Positions 25,052-34,685 of a stretch of DNA of 64,000 bases are shown here, in pieces (position 1 is the first letter of the stretch; each line of letters starts with the position of its first letter). The notes under the pieces are model-generated. The model did no database searches. It saw only the letters and a list, made by a program, of their open reading frames with translations, and had not been told where the DNA came from. The stretch is from Streptomyces clavuligerus (lineage in GTDB: Bacteria > Actinomycetota > Actinomycetes > Streptomycetales > Streptomycetaceae). The position numbers were made by a program, and so were the translations under genes. Location of the stretch: NCBI RefSeq assembly GCF_005519465.1, contig NZ_CP027858.1, positions 2,914,001-2,978,000 on the forward strand, read 5' to 3'.

Positions 25052-25990
25052 TCAGGCCGCGCGACGCGCCGCGTACTCCGGGATCTCCCGCATCGGCGGC
25101 CGTTCCTCGGTGTCCACGGCGTGGGTGCGCGGGACGAACCCGTCGGCGCCCCGTTCGAACTGGGTGAGCGCGGGCCGCACCAGATGGCCGGGTTTCAGCC
25201 GGAGCTGCGCGGTGCGGTAGATCGCGGCGGCCATCCGTCCCAGCGCCTGGCCGTCCTGGTGGCGGTGGACCCGGCGGCCGACATCGACCTGGGCGAGCCC
25301 GTCCAGGCCCACCAGGTGCAGGGCGTCGACCAGCAGTCCCAGCTCGACGCCGTACCCCACGGGGAAGGGGAGCCGTTCGAGGAGGGAGCGGCGGGCCGCG
25401 TACTCGCCGCCGAGCGGCTGTACGAATCCGGCCAACTGCGGCCAGTGCAGATTGAGCAGCGGCCGGGCCACCAGCTCGGTCACCCGGCCGCCCTGTCCGG
25501 GCGCCCCGGCCAGCGGACGGTCGTACATCGCCTTCACCAGGCTCACCCCGGGGTCGGTGAGCAGCGGTCCGACGATCCCGGAGACGAAGTCCGCGGAGAA
25601 CTCCTCCAGGTCGGCGTCGACGTAGCAGACGATGTCACCGCTCGTCACCATGAGTGACCGCCACAGCACCTCCCCCTTGCCGGGGAGGGCCGGCATCCGG
25701 GGCAGGATCGCGTCCCGGTGGACCACTCGCGCGCCCGCCGCCGCGGCCCGTTCGGCGGTGCGGTCGGTGGAGCCGGAATCGATCACCACCAGCTCGTCAA
25801 CAAGCGGAACGGCCTCCATCAGTTCGCGTCTGATCACGGAGACGATGGCTCCGACCGTCGACTCCTCGTTGAGCGCGGGCAGCACCACGCTGACGGTGGT
25901 CCCACGCTTGGCGGCCAGGATCCCCGGCAGCGGGCGGTCGGCCGCCGACCAGGAACGCCTGCTCAGCCAGCGCTCCACTTCATCGAGCAC
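25052..25990 (-). CDS. gpgS: Glucosyl-3-phosphoglycerate synthase-like GT2 glycosyltransferase
   Basis: A 312-residue GT-A fold enzyme that would transfer glucose from a nucleotide sugar to 3-phosphoglycerate, the first step toward glucosylglycerate and, in mycobacteria, methylglucose lipopolysaccharide. Key segments are VVLPALNEESTVG, VVIDSGSTDRTAE, the metal motif CYVDADLEEF, and QPLGGEYAARR with VDVGRRVHRHQD. GTG 25990 has GGGAG upstream and fits family length; the 84-residue extension upstream is implausible. Next to trehalose genes, so compatible-solute synthesis is a reasonable setting. Confidence 0.82.
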   Translation of the reverse strand: MLDEVERWLSRRSWSAADRPLPGILAAKRGTTVSVVLPALNEESTVGAIVSVIRRELMEAVPLVDELVVIDSGSTDRTAERAAAAGARVVHRDAILPRMPALPGKGEVLWRSLMVTSGDIVCYVDADLEEFSADFVSGIVGPLLTDPGVSLVKAMYDRPLAGAPGQGGRVTELVARPLLNLHWPQLAGFVQPLGGEYAARRSLLERLPFPVGYGVELGLLVDALHLVGLDGLAQVDVGRRVHRHQDGQALGRMAAAIYRTAQLRLKPGHLVRPALTQFERGADGFVPRTHAVDTEERPPMREIPEYAARRAA

Positions 25991-26170
25991 GTTCGCCCAT
26001 CTCCCCACGGTGTGTGACGCATCTCGCGGTTCGGACGGCTGTCTCAGCCGCCCCCACCTTCCGTTACAGTCTTGAACAACGCGGAGTCCCGTCGCATGTC
26101 GGGTCCGGCGTCCGGCGTTGCGACGGCTGTCCCGACAGACACCCCGCGCACGCCTCCACAATCGAATACC

Positions 26171-26316
26171 GCTCATCCAGAGGGGCAGAGGGAAACGGCC
26201 CGTTGAAGCCCCGGCAACCCTCCAGCCGGTCTCGTCGCGCACAGCGCAGCGGGGCTCCCGGCTCGGGAAGGTGCCAATTCCGTCTCATGGCGAAACGCGT
26301 CATGAGGAAGATGAGG
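26171..26316 (+). ncRNA. SAM-I (S-box) riboswitch
   Basis: Conserved S-box elements occur in order: CTCATCCAGAGGGGCAGAGG, GGCCCGTTGAAGCCCCGGCA, and GGGAAGGTGCCAATTCC. A P4 hairpin (26284-26306, CTCATGGCG-AAA-CGC...CATGAG) follows. The 3' strand of P1 is then GATGAG (26310-26315), pairing with CTCATC at 26173-26178. That strand runs into the purine-rich GAGGAGAAAGGG before the threonine synthase start, so SAM binding could mask ribosome access. No T-tract terminator is seen. Confidence 0.93.
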
Positions 26317-26334
26317 AGAAAGGGCCTCGCCTCC

Positions 26335-27645
26335 ATGGCTGTGCAGACCGTCGCAAACACCGCCGACGCCACCGGTTCCACCACCCCCGCCCCTGATCTG
26401 GGCCCCGCCGCGGCACTCTCCTGTCGCGAGTGCGGTGAGCGCTTCCCGCTCGGCCCGATCTTCGCCTGTGTCTCGTGTTTCGGCCCGCTGGAGGTCGCGT
26501 ACGAGCTGCCCGCGGGCGGCCCGGAGGAGCTGCGGCGGCGGATCGAGGCCGGCCCGAAGAACATCTGGCGCTACGCCCCGCTGCTGCCGGTCCCCGCCGA
26601 CGTGGCCGGCAAGCCCAGTCTGAACCCCGGCTTCACCCAGCTGGTGCAGGCCGACAACCTCGCCCGTGAACTGGGCGTGACCGGCGGCCTGTACATCAAG
26701 GACGACTCCGGCAACCCCACCCACTCCTTCAAGGACCGGGTCGTGGCGATCGCCGTCGAGGCGGCCCGCGCCTTCGGCTTCACCACCCTCTCCTGCTCCT
26801 CGACCGGCAACCTCGCGGGCGCGGTCGGCGCGGCGGCGGCCCGTGCGGGCTTCCGCTCCTGCGTCTTCATCCCGCACGACCTGGAGCAGGGCAAGGTCGT
26901 CATGGCCGCCGTCTACGGCGGCGAGCTGGTGGGCATCGAGGGCACCTACGACGATGTGAACCGCTTCTGCTCGGAGCTGATCGGCGACCCGCTCGGCGAG
27001 GGCTGGGGCTTCGTCAACGTCAATCTGCGCCCGTACTACGGCGAGGGCTCCAAGACGCTGGCGTACGAGATCTGCGAGCAGCTCGGCTGGCGGCTGCCGG
27101 ACCAGATCGTGATCCCCATCGCCTCCGGTTCCCAGCTCACCAAGATCGACAAGGGGCTCCAGGAGCTGATCAAGCTGGGTCTGGTCGAGGACCGCCCCTA
27201 CAAGATCTTCGGCGCCCAGGCGGAGGGCTGCTCCCCCGTGTCGGCCGCCTACAAGGCCGGGCACGACGTGGTGCGCCCGGTGAAGCCGGACACCATCGCC
27301 AAGTCGCTGGCCATCGGCAACCCGGCCGACGGCCCCTATGTGCTGGACATCGCCCGCCGCACCGGCGGCGCGGTGGAGGACGTCACCGACGGGCAGATCG
27401 TGGACGCGATCAAGCTCCTCGCCCGGACCGAGGGGATCTTCGCCGAGACCGCGGGCGGCGTGACCGTCGGGGTGACCCGGAAGCTGATCGAGAACGGGGT
27501 ACTGGACCCGGCGCTCACCACCGTCGTGCTCAACACCGGCGACGGGCTCAAGACCCTGGACGCGGTCGCGCCGACCAGCGGACCCACGGCGACCATCCGG
27601 CCGAGCCTGGAGGCGTTCCGCGCCGCCGGTCTCGCCACCGACTGA
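26335..27645 (+). CDS. thrC: Threonine synthase
   Basis: PLP enzyme converting O-phosphohomoserine to threonine, 436 residues. An N-terminal zinc-ribbon-like segment (CREC at 30-33, CVSC at 45-48) precedes the catalytic fold. PLP Lys133 lies in NPTHSFKDRVV, the phosphate loop is STGNLAGA, and a Ser/Gly motif IPIASGSQLTK closes the site. ATG 26335 (AVQTVAN...) is taken because AAAGGG is 10 bp upstream; in-frame upstream ATGs fall inside the riboswitch. SAM control suggests balancing of homoserine flow between methionine and threonine. Confidence 0.94.
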   Translation: MAVQTVANTADATGSTTPAPDLGPAAALSCRECGERFPLGPIFACVSCFGPLEVAYELPAGGPEELRRRIEAGPKNIWRYAPLLPVPADVAGKPSLNPGFTQLVQADNLARELGVTGGLYIKDDSGNPTHSFKDRVVAIAVEAARAFGFTTLSCSSTGNLAGAVGAAAARAGFRSCVFIPHDLEQGKVVMAAVYGGELVGIEGTYDDVNRFCSELIGDPLGEGWGFVNVNLRPYYGEGSKTLAYEICEQLGWRLPDQIVIPIASGSQLTKIDKGLQELIKLGLVEDRPYKIFGAQAEGCSPVSAAYKAGHDVVRPVKPDTIAKSLAIGNPADGPYVLDIARRTGGAVEDVTDGQIVDAIKLLARTEGIFAETAGGVTVGVTRKLIENGVLDPALTTVVLNTGDGLKTLDAVAPTSGPTATIRPSLEAFRAAGLATD

Positions 27646-27751
27646 GCGACCGCCCGTTCCGCCCGCGCGGCAGCCGCGCCCCCGGCCCGCGCACGCCCCC
27701 GCCGCCCCGCCGACCGACGGCGTCCGACGACGACCACCCCTGGAGCACCCC

Positions 27752-28027
27752 ATGAGCGTCACCGTCCGCATCCCGACCATTCTGCGCACCTACACCGACG
27801 GCCGGTCCGAGGTCCCCGCCGAGGGCACCACCCTCGCCGAGGTGATCGCCGACCTGGAGAAGAACCACGCCGGAATCGCCGCGCGCGTCCTCGACGACGC
27901 GGGGAAGCTGCGCCGTTTTGTGAACGTCTACGTCAATGACGACGATGTCCGATTCGAGCAGGGTCTGGAGACCGCGACGCCCGACGGCGCCGGTGTCTCG
28001 ATCATCCCCGCGGTCGCCGGCGGCTGA
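27752..28027 (+). CDS. MoaD/ThiS-family sulfur-carrier protein
   Basis: A 91-residue ubiquitin-fold protein ending in the Gly-Gly tail (AVAGG) that is adenylated and thiocarboxylated in this family. Segments TVRIPTILRTYTDG and FVNVYVNDDDVRF are typical of CysO-like members, which donate sulfur for cysteine synthesis in M. tuberculosis. Here it follows thrC by 106 bp with its own SD (GGAG). No Mec-type protease or CysM gene is adjacent, so the CysO role is an inference. Confidence 0.9.
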   Translation: MSVTVRIPTILRTYTDGRSEVPAEGTTLAEVIADLEKNHAGIAARVLDDAGKLRRFVNVYVNDDDVRFEQGLETATPDGAGVSIIPAVAGG

Positions 28028-28055
28028 ACCCGTCGCACTTACGCAACGTCACTTC

Positions 28056-28092
28056 AATTGCCCCCTCCGTAAGACAAACGGAGGGGGCAATT
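28056..28092 (+). terminator. Hairpin after the MoaD/ThiS gene
   Basis: A perfect 15-bp stem (AATTGCCCCCTCCGT, 28056-28070, with 28078-28092) and a 7-nt loop, 29 bp after the stop codon. Confidence 0.85.
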
Positions 28093-28119
28093 CTGCATGG
28101 TTGAGCGCGCTACAGTTGG

Positions 28120-28143
28120 GGAACGCCCCCGGGCCGGAGTCTT
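28120..28143 (+). promoter_or_regulatory. Possible ECF-type promoter (GGAAC-N15-TCTT)
   Basis: GGAAC (28120-28124) and TCTT (28140-28143), 15 bp apart, resemble the sigma-E promoter pattern of S. coelicolor. It would place transcription start about 325 bp before the cold-shock gene. Confidence 0.35.
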
Positions 28144-28149
28144 CGAGCG

Positions 28150-28474
28150 CCCTATGGGAATGCGCCCGGGCGCGATAAGAAGCAGCCAATGTGCTCATTG
28201 ATTTTGTCTTGTTAGTCTCCTTTGCCGGGCCCGACTTGCCCTGGAATTTCGTGAATTCTCGGCAATTGTCCCTTCCTGTGCTCCCGGAATTCTCGTCCGA
28301 TTGACCTGTTGCAGAGGGCAGTTGGGCAGATACATTCAGCCGCGGTCGACGCGTTCCGACGCACACCTGTGGGGCCTTCGTCCCGTCTTCGACGGAGTTG
28401 GCGCAACGGGTGAGATCTGACCCGGGTCCGCGAAGTGCGGTCCTGCGCAAGGGCCAGTAATAGGGGAGTTAGGC
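28150..28474 (+). other. Long AT-richer leader upstream of the cold-shock gene
   Basis: No gene is recognisable. The stretch 28180-28340 is conspicuously AT-rich for this chromosome (TGATTTTGTCTTGTTAGTCT, GGAATTTCGTGAATTCTCGG). Short self-complementary words such as GAATTC recur. A long structured leader fits cold-shock mRNAs, whose 5' regions often respond to temperature. Confidence 0.5.
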
Positions 28475-28678
28475 ATGGCTCAGGGCACCGTCAAGTGGTT
28501 CAACGCGGAGAAGGGGTACGGCTTCATCGCGGTCGACGGTGGTGCGGACGTATTCGTCCACTACAGCGCGATCCAGATGGACGGCTACCGCACCCTGGAG
28601 GAGGGTCAGCGAGTCGAGTTCGAAATCTCGCAGGGTCAGAAGGGCCCGCAGGCTGACATGGTGAAGCTGACGGCCTGA
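28475..28678 (+). CDS. Cold-shock protein (CspA family)
   Basis: A 67-residue single OB-fold RNA/DNA-binding protein. RNP1 (KGYGFIAV) and RNP2 (VFVHYSAI) are intact, and the length is that of the family. It acts as an RNA chaperone. SD GGGGAG lies 9 bp before the ATG. Preceded by a long leader and followed by a very strong hairpin, so it is a single-gene transcript; the placement just before groEL2 matches S. coelicolor. Confidence 0.96.
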   Translation: MAQGTVKWFNAEKGYGFIAVDGGADVFVHYSAIQMDGYRTLEEGQRVEFEISQGQKGPQADMVKLTA

Positions 28679-28794
28679 GCAGGCCGCGGCCCACGGGCCG
28701 GACCGGACGGACCGCGCACGCGGACCGGACGGACCGGACAGCCCGCGCCGTCCGCGAGGGCGGTCTGCGACGCGATCGGCCACCGACACGCTCA

Positions 28795-28842
28795 CGCATG
28801 TGGGGTCCGCATCCCGGAGACGGGGTGCGGACCCCACATGCG
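28795..28842 (+). terminator. Very long hairpin downstream of the cold-shock gene
   Basis: CGCATGTGGGGTCCGCA (28795-28811) pairs perfectly with 28826-28842. The inside continues as T-G wobble, then CCCG-GAGA-CGGG, giving about 22 bp closed by a GAGA tetraloop. No T-tract follows. Confidence 0.85.
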
Positions 28843-28878
28843 TTCCCGGGCCCGGACAGGTGCCCCCGGGTCCGCGCG

Positions 28879-29000
28879 GCCCCGGCACAGACGCGAGTGA
28901 GCCCCGCCGCAGACGCGGGTGAGCCCCCGGACAGACGCGCGCGGGACTCGGCACAGAGGCGGGTGAGCCCCGGCACAGACATGGGCGGACGCCGCGGACC
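28879..29000. repeat. Degenerate tandem repeat upstream of groEL2
   Basis: A roughly 22-bp unit of the form GCACAGACGCGNGTGAGCCC recurs four to five times with drift between the cold-shock terminator and the CIRCE elements. No coding potential is recognised. Confidence 0.65.
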
Positions 29001-29091
29001 GGCAGGCTCCGGACCCGGGCGCGCACCGGGCCGCGGACCCGTTCCCGGCCGGTCCCGCACCCCCCGTGAGGGTCCCGTTCTCTCCAAGGCG

Positions 29092-29118
29092 CTTGCACTC
29101 TCCCTAGGCGAGTGCTAA
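29092..29118. promoter_or_regulatory. CIRCE element 1 (HrcA operator)
   Basis: CTTGCACTC-N9-GAGTGCTAA, close to the canonical TTAGCACTC-N9-GAGTGCTAA bound by the heat-shock repressor HrcA. Confidence 0.88.
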
Positions 29119-29127
29119 TCATTGGCG

Positions 29128-29154
29128 TTAGCACTCTCCCAGTGAGAGTGACAA
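29128..29154. promoter_or_regulatory. CIRCE element 2 (HrcA operator)
   Basis: TTAGCACTC-N9-GAGTGACAA; left arm perfect, one change in the right arm. It starts 9 bp after the first element. Confidence 0.88.
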
Positions 29155-29174
29155 AAGAAGGACCGGGTCGGTGA

Positions 29175-30905
<1,731 letters not shown>

Positions 30906-30935
30906 TCCTCCGGGATCAGCGGTTCCGCTGCTGTC

Positions 30936-30970
30936 CAGGGCGGCACTCCCCTTGTGGGGGTGCCGCCCTG
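30936..30970 (+). terminator. Hairpin after groEL2
   Basis: CAGGGCGGCAC plus TCCCC pairs with GGGGG plus TGCCGCCCTG around TTGT, 30 bp after the stop. The rest of the gap to 31249 shows nothing else recognisable. Confidence 0.85.
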
Positions 30971-31249
30971 CGGCGTTTCCCGGAACGGGACGCCGCGCGG
31001 GCGCGGGCGTTTTCCCCGGAACGGGACGTTCCGCCGGGCGGGCAGGACCGGGGTCGGGGGAGCCGGTCGTTTCTCCACCCCTCGGATGTCGCGCCGGACC
31101 GGCCGTACCACGGGGGTCGTACGAAGATGACGCCGCGGGGTGGATGCCCCGGCGCTTTCGTTCACGGCAAGGTCGTCAGTGATCCGTTCATGGTGCATCG
31201 GCCCGGGGCGCCGCCCCGGGGCACCGGACGGCACACGAGAGGACCCCGT

Positions 31250-32809
31250 ATGCGTTTACGCGCACTCATACCGGCACTCGCCGTGGGGCTGCTGGCCCCG
31301 CTGGCCCCGCTGGCACCGCAGGCGACCGCCCGGACCGCCCCGGCGGCCGAGCCCTCTCCGGCAACGTGGTACGAGACCCAGAAGCCCGCGTGGAAGCACT
31401 GCGGCGGCACGGCGCCCGCCCGCTTCCAGTGCGCCACCCTCCAGATGCCGTTGGACTACCGGCGGCCCGACGGACCGACGATCGGCGTCGCGATCTCCCG
31501 CCTCGCCACCAGCACCCCGGAGCAGCGCCGCGGAGTACTGCTCTTCAACCCCGGCGGCCCCGGCGGCTCCGGCCTCGAAGACCCGCTGCTCTTCGCGAAG
31601 GACCTGCCCCGGTCCGTGCTCGAACGGTACGACCTGATCGGCTTCGACCCCCGGGGCGTCGGCCGCAGCTCCCCGTTGAACTGCGGCCTCGACGAGGACG
31701 AGAAGGCCGGGGGCTTCTGGAGCCCGTACAAGCCGGAGACGGAGCAGCGGGACATCGCCCGGTCCCGCTCGATCGCCGAGAAGTGCAGAGCGAGGGAGGG
31801 CGAGCGCGTTCCGCATATCTCGACGAGGAACACCGCCCGCGACATGGATGTCATCCGCGCCGTCCTCGGCGAACGGAAGATCTCGTACATCGGCGTCTCC
31901 TACGGGACCTATCTGGGCGCCGTCTACACCCAGATGTTCCCCCACCGCGCCGACCGCTTCATCCTCGACAGCGCCGTCGACCCGACGCTGGCCTGGCGCG
32001 GCATGTTCCGCACCTGGGGCCCGGAGGCCGAGACCGCCTTCACCCGCTGGACGCGGTGGACGGCCGCGCGCGACGCCCGCTACGACCTGGGCGGCACACC
32101 CGCCCAGGTCCGCGACACCTTCTGGGGGCTGGTGCGGAAGGCCGAGCGTACGCCGATCTCCCTGCACGGACGGGAGTGGAACGGGGACGCGATCCGCCTC
32201 CTGCGGCCCACGTTCTTCTCGGTGAAGGAGGGAGCGGACGCGATGGCGAACCTGCGCCGAGCCTCCCTCGGCCTGCCGGTGGGCCCCGCCCCCGCGACCC
32301 CCGCCTTCCCCGATATGACGGGCTTCTGGGACACCCTCTGGTCCATCGCCTGCGGTGACGACGACACCTCCTGGCCCCGCGACCCGGGCACCTATCGGGA
32401 GGACGCCATCCGGGACAAAGCCCGCTATCCGCTCTACGGCGACTTCGCGTCCAGCGTCAAGGCATGCGCCTTCTGGGGCACCTCGCCCGAGCCCGTCACC
32501 ACGTTCGACAAGCCCGCCAAGGCGCTGATCCTCCAGAACGAGTGGGACTCGCAGACCTCGTACGCGAACGGACTCGGCATGCACCGGACCCTGAAGGGCT
32601 CCCGGCTGGTCTCGGTCAAGGGCGGCGAGGGCCACGGCATCTACAACTACGCCCCCAACCCCTGCGCCCTGAAGTCGGCGAACGACTACCTGATCACGGG
32701 AGTCCTCCCGCACCAGAACGTGACCTGCACCGCCGTCGACGACCAGACCTCCCACCGCGCGACGCCCTCGCTGAGGCCCCCGGTCTCCCGCAAGGCGGGC
32801 ATGCTCTGA
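31250..32809 (+). CDS. Secreted alpha/beta-hydrolase, tripeptidyl-aminopeptidase type (copy 1)
   Basis: A 519-residue exported serine peptidase resembling the Streptomyces tripeptidyl aminopeptidase family. A signal peptide (RLRALIPALAVGLLAPLAPL) is followed by the hydrolase fold with oxyanion segment LLFNPGGPGGSG and nucleophile GVSYGT. The Asp is probably in LQNEWDSQTSY and the His in GGEGHGIYNY. ATG 31250 has GAGAGGA upstream. It is a clear paralogue of the gene at 35924-37510 (shared RYPLYGDF, CAFWG and NEWDSQT). Likely liberates N-terminal tripeptides from extracellular proteins. Confidence 0.9.
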   Translation: MRLRALIPALAVGLLAPLAPLAPQATARTAPAAEPSPATWYETQKPAWKHCGGTAPARFQCATLQMPLDYRRPDGPTIGVAISRLATSTPEQRRGVLLFNPGGPGGSGLEDPLLFAKDLPRSVLERYDLIGFDPRGVGRSSPLNCGLDEDEKAGGFWSPYKPETEQRDIARSRSIAEKCRAREGERVPHISTRNTARDMDVIRAVLGERKISYIGVSYGTYLGAVYTQMFPHRADRFILDSAVDPTLAWRGMFRTWGPEAETAFTRWTRWTAARDARYDLGGTPAQVRDTFWGLVRKAERTPISLHGREWNGDAIRLLRPTFFSVKEGADAMANLRRASLGLPVGPAPATPAFPDMTGFWDTLWSIACGDDDTSWPRDPGTYREDAIRDKARYPLYGDFASSVKACAFWGTSPEPVTTFDKPAKALILQNEWDSQTSYANGLGMHRTLKGSRLVSVKGGEGHGIYNYAPNPCALKSANDYLITGVLPHQNVTCTAVDDQTSHRATPSLRPPVSRKAGML

Positions 32810-32857
32810 CCTCAGCTCATGCGGACGGCCCCGCGGGGGGAGGCCCGGGCGCCTGTA

Positions 32858-32944
32858 TTACGTCGGGAGGCGGAGTGTTTCCAGCTCACGGGCGATGGCC
32901 AAGGCGATGATCCCCACGGATACGGCCCACAACGACAGCATCAT
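32858..32944 (-). CDS. 28-residue membrane peptide overlapping the Cys-motif gene
   Basis: The ATG overlaps the stop of the upstream gene (TGATG), so translation should be coupled. The peptide is one hydrophobic helix (SLWAVSVGIIALAIA) followed by a polar tail (RELETLRLPT) and TAA. A second ATG follows directly. Too short for standard gene callers. No homologue recognised. A toxin-like, regulatory or anchor peptide are all possible. Confidence 0.5.
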   Translation of the reverse strand: MMLSLWAVSVGIIALAIARELETLRLPT

Positions 32945-33141
32945 CACTGCGCCCAGGGCAGATACTTTTCGGTTTCGCACAGGTCGCTTTCAGTTGCTCG
33001 CTGACCCATGCGATGCCCCGAGGGGAGCTGGGGACCGTCAACAGGGGTCTTCTTCTTCAGCTTGCAGTCGGGACGGGGGCAGGCACAGGGGCCGAAATCA
33101 AAGGGGTTGAATTCCGGGTACCTGGGGGGTGGTTGACGCAC
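32944..33141 (-). CDS. 65-residue protein with CxCxxxxC motif
   Basis: A small protein with NPFDFGPCACPRPDCKLKKK near its N-terminus (Cys 19, 21 and 26), His43, and a fourth Cys at 55 (SDLCETEKYLPW), which together could bind zinc. The GTG at 33141 is supported by a good SD (GGAGATGAGCG). It lies downstream of the XRE regulator on the same strand, beyond a hairpin, and overlaps the 28-residue peptide gene. GC is lower than in neighbours. I do not recognise the family; protein interaction or nucleic-acid binding are both possible. Confidence 0.62.
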   Translation of the reverse strand: MRQPPPRYPEFNPFDFGPCACPRPDCKLKKKTPVDGPQLPSGHRMGQRATESDLCETEKYLPWAQ

Positions 33142-33245
33142 CGCTCATCTCCATGGGGGTACTGGTGGATCACGGCACTGCGGTGCCCCCACCGGGTCGG
33201 CAGCGGGGCCAAGCGCAGCGGCTTCGTTTTACAGCCTTGCGGAAC

Positions 33246-33294
33246 AGCAAGGGGTTGGCGTTGACAGAGAGCCAACGCCAACCCCTTGCTTTTT
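33246..33294 (+). terminator. Strong rho-independent-type hairpin with T-tract
   Basis: AGCAAGGGGTTGGCGTTG (33246-33263) pairs perfectly over 18 bp with 33273-33290, loop 9 nt, followed by TTTTT on the plus strand. It lies 14 bp beyond the stop of the minus-strand XRE gene, yet its T-tract serves plus-strand transcripts; it may work both ways. Confidence 0.88.
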
Positions 33295-33307
33295 AGGCTT
33301 ACTTGCG

Positions 33308-34516
33308 CTAAACGCCGCCCCACTGGGCAAACGCCCGTAGCCTGTCGGAGACGCTGGGGCGCGCCCGAAGAAGCACTCCCACCGTGGAGCGGACCGTCGG
33401 GTGGTACCGCGTCTGCTGGGGAGATACCCGTCGAGCCGATTCCAGAGAGGCCAGCGCCTCCTCGTACCGGGCGGTCAACGCCTGTGACCGGGCCGTGTCG
33501 ATCCAGTAGACACCGGCACGAGCCGCCGGATAGTCGGTCGGCAGACGGACCGCGTTGCTCAGCTCCACGGCCAGGCCGTGTTCATCCCGATCGCCCGCTG
33601 CCTCAATGGCGTGCTGCTCAACATTGGTCGGACCGAACACAAAGCAGTAGTGATTCGTCTCCCCTATGTCTCTGGCGATACCTCGGGCCTCTTCGAGCCA
33701 TGCCTCCATTTCCTGCCGGTCCCCCCGCAGACCATGCAGCTGCACACCCTTGAGAATGAGGCCGCCCCGGACGGCGTGCGTCTTCTCGGTACCGTCCGGC
33801 TCCAGGTCCCTCAACCCTTGCCGCACCAGCCGGATTCCGCGATCCAACGCCGGTCCCTCGGCCAGCAGCATGACCCGCTTGACCCGCTCCGCCGCCACCT
33901 GTCGAGGGTCGCCCGACTGTCCGGCGGCAGCGGCCATCCTGGCCAGAGAGAGACGGGCCAAGTCCATATAGCCGAGCTTGTACGCCACGCTGAAAGCACC
34001 GAGCGCGGCTTCGGTCTGGAGCCAGAAAATCTGCTCGCGGGCCCGGGAGGGGGAGGAATGCAGTTGCGTCGCATGGGAAAGCTCACCGAGGAGACCGGGC
34101 AGCAGCTCGGCCAATTCACCATAAGCGGCGTCGGTTCTGAGTTTCTGGACCCGCGCGATTTCCCCTTGCAGATCCGCGATGGGGCGCGGCTGAGGATCTT
34201 CCTCGTCCGGCGGAATGTCCCAGTCGTCAAGCGCGATGCTGAGCGGTGCGATCAGACGGTCCAACTGATCTTGGCGAAGCTGTTCGATGTACGGCTGGCC
34301 GTGCAGCACCGTCACGCTGACGCTCAGCGCTCGGGCCACCGATGAGACAAGCTGCTCGCTCGCCACTCGACTACCGCGTTCGATTCGAGAGAGCATCGAC
34401 GGAGAAACCGCTGATCGTCTGCCCAGCTCGATCAGGGTATAGCCACGAAGCGCACGCAACTCATGGATACGTGCTCCTACGCCTGTGCGCTGGGCAGGGC
34501 CTTCAGGCATATTCAT
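33308..34516 (-). CDS. XRE-family regulator with TPR-like C-terminal domain
   Basis: A 402-residue regulator. The N-terminal HTH is clear (IHELRALRGYTLIELGRRSA, SPSMLSRIERGSR, about 15-75). The remaining 300 residues are helical and fit degenerate tetratricopeptide repeats (ELAELLPGLLGELSHATQL, LARLSLARMAAAAGQSGDP), which in such proteins sense peptides or partner proteins. ATG 34516 has GGAG 9 bp upstream. Base composition is visibly lower in GC than in flanking genes. The adjacent small genes on the same strand are its likely partners or targets. Not an RRNPP toxin-antitoxin by any direct evidence. Confidence 0.82.
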   Translation of the reverse strand: MNMPEGPAQRTGVGARIHELRALRGYTLIELGRRSAVSPSMLSRIERGSRVASEQLVSSVARALSVSVTVLHGQPYIEQLRQDQLDRLIAPLSIALDDWDIPPDEEDPQPRPIADLQGEIARVQKLRTDAAYGELAELLPGLLGELSHATQLHSSPSRAREQIFWLQTEAALGAFSVAYKLGYMDLARLSLARMAAAAGQSGDPRQVAAERVKRVMLLAEGPALDRGIRLVRQGLRDLEPDGTEKTHAVRGGLILKGVQLHGLRGDRQEMEAWLEEARGIARDIGETNHYCFVFGPTNVEQHAIEAAGDRDEHGLAVELSNAVRLPTDYPAARAGVYWIDTARSQALTARYEEALASLESARRVSPQQTRYHPTVRSTVGVLLRARPSVSDRLRAFAQWGGV

Positions 34517-34569
34517 GCTGGGGCTCCGTTCTGACGTCGACACTCAGAACGTACTCCCCCCGGAAGACT

Positions 34570-34584
34570 CCGAAACGAGTTCGG
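34570..34584. promoter_or_regulatory. Inverted repeat between XRE and TPR genes
   Basis: CCGAA-ACGAG-TTCGG lies 53 bp before the XRE start and 117 bp before the first ATG (34701) of the divergent gene. It is a candidate operator for the regulator. Confidence 0.35.
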
Positions 34585-34685
34585 GATACAACGAATCGCC
34601 TCCAGCATCTACTGGTGGCGCAGGGCCACCCAGCCGTTTCACGACAGGGTTTCAGCCGACCGGGCGAGGCAGGAGCCGCGGGCGC

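Noticed and set aside
24259..25167. 302-codon plus-strand frame upstream of otsA
   Set aside because: Made of the degenerate repeats and antisense to the end of the GpgS-like gene; no recognisable domain.
33013..33264. 83-codon plus-strand frame before the T-tract terminator
   Set aside because: No SD, no family pattern, and antisense to the better supported 65-residue gene; a non-coding RNA remains possible.
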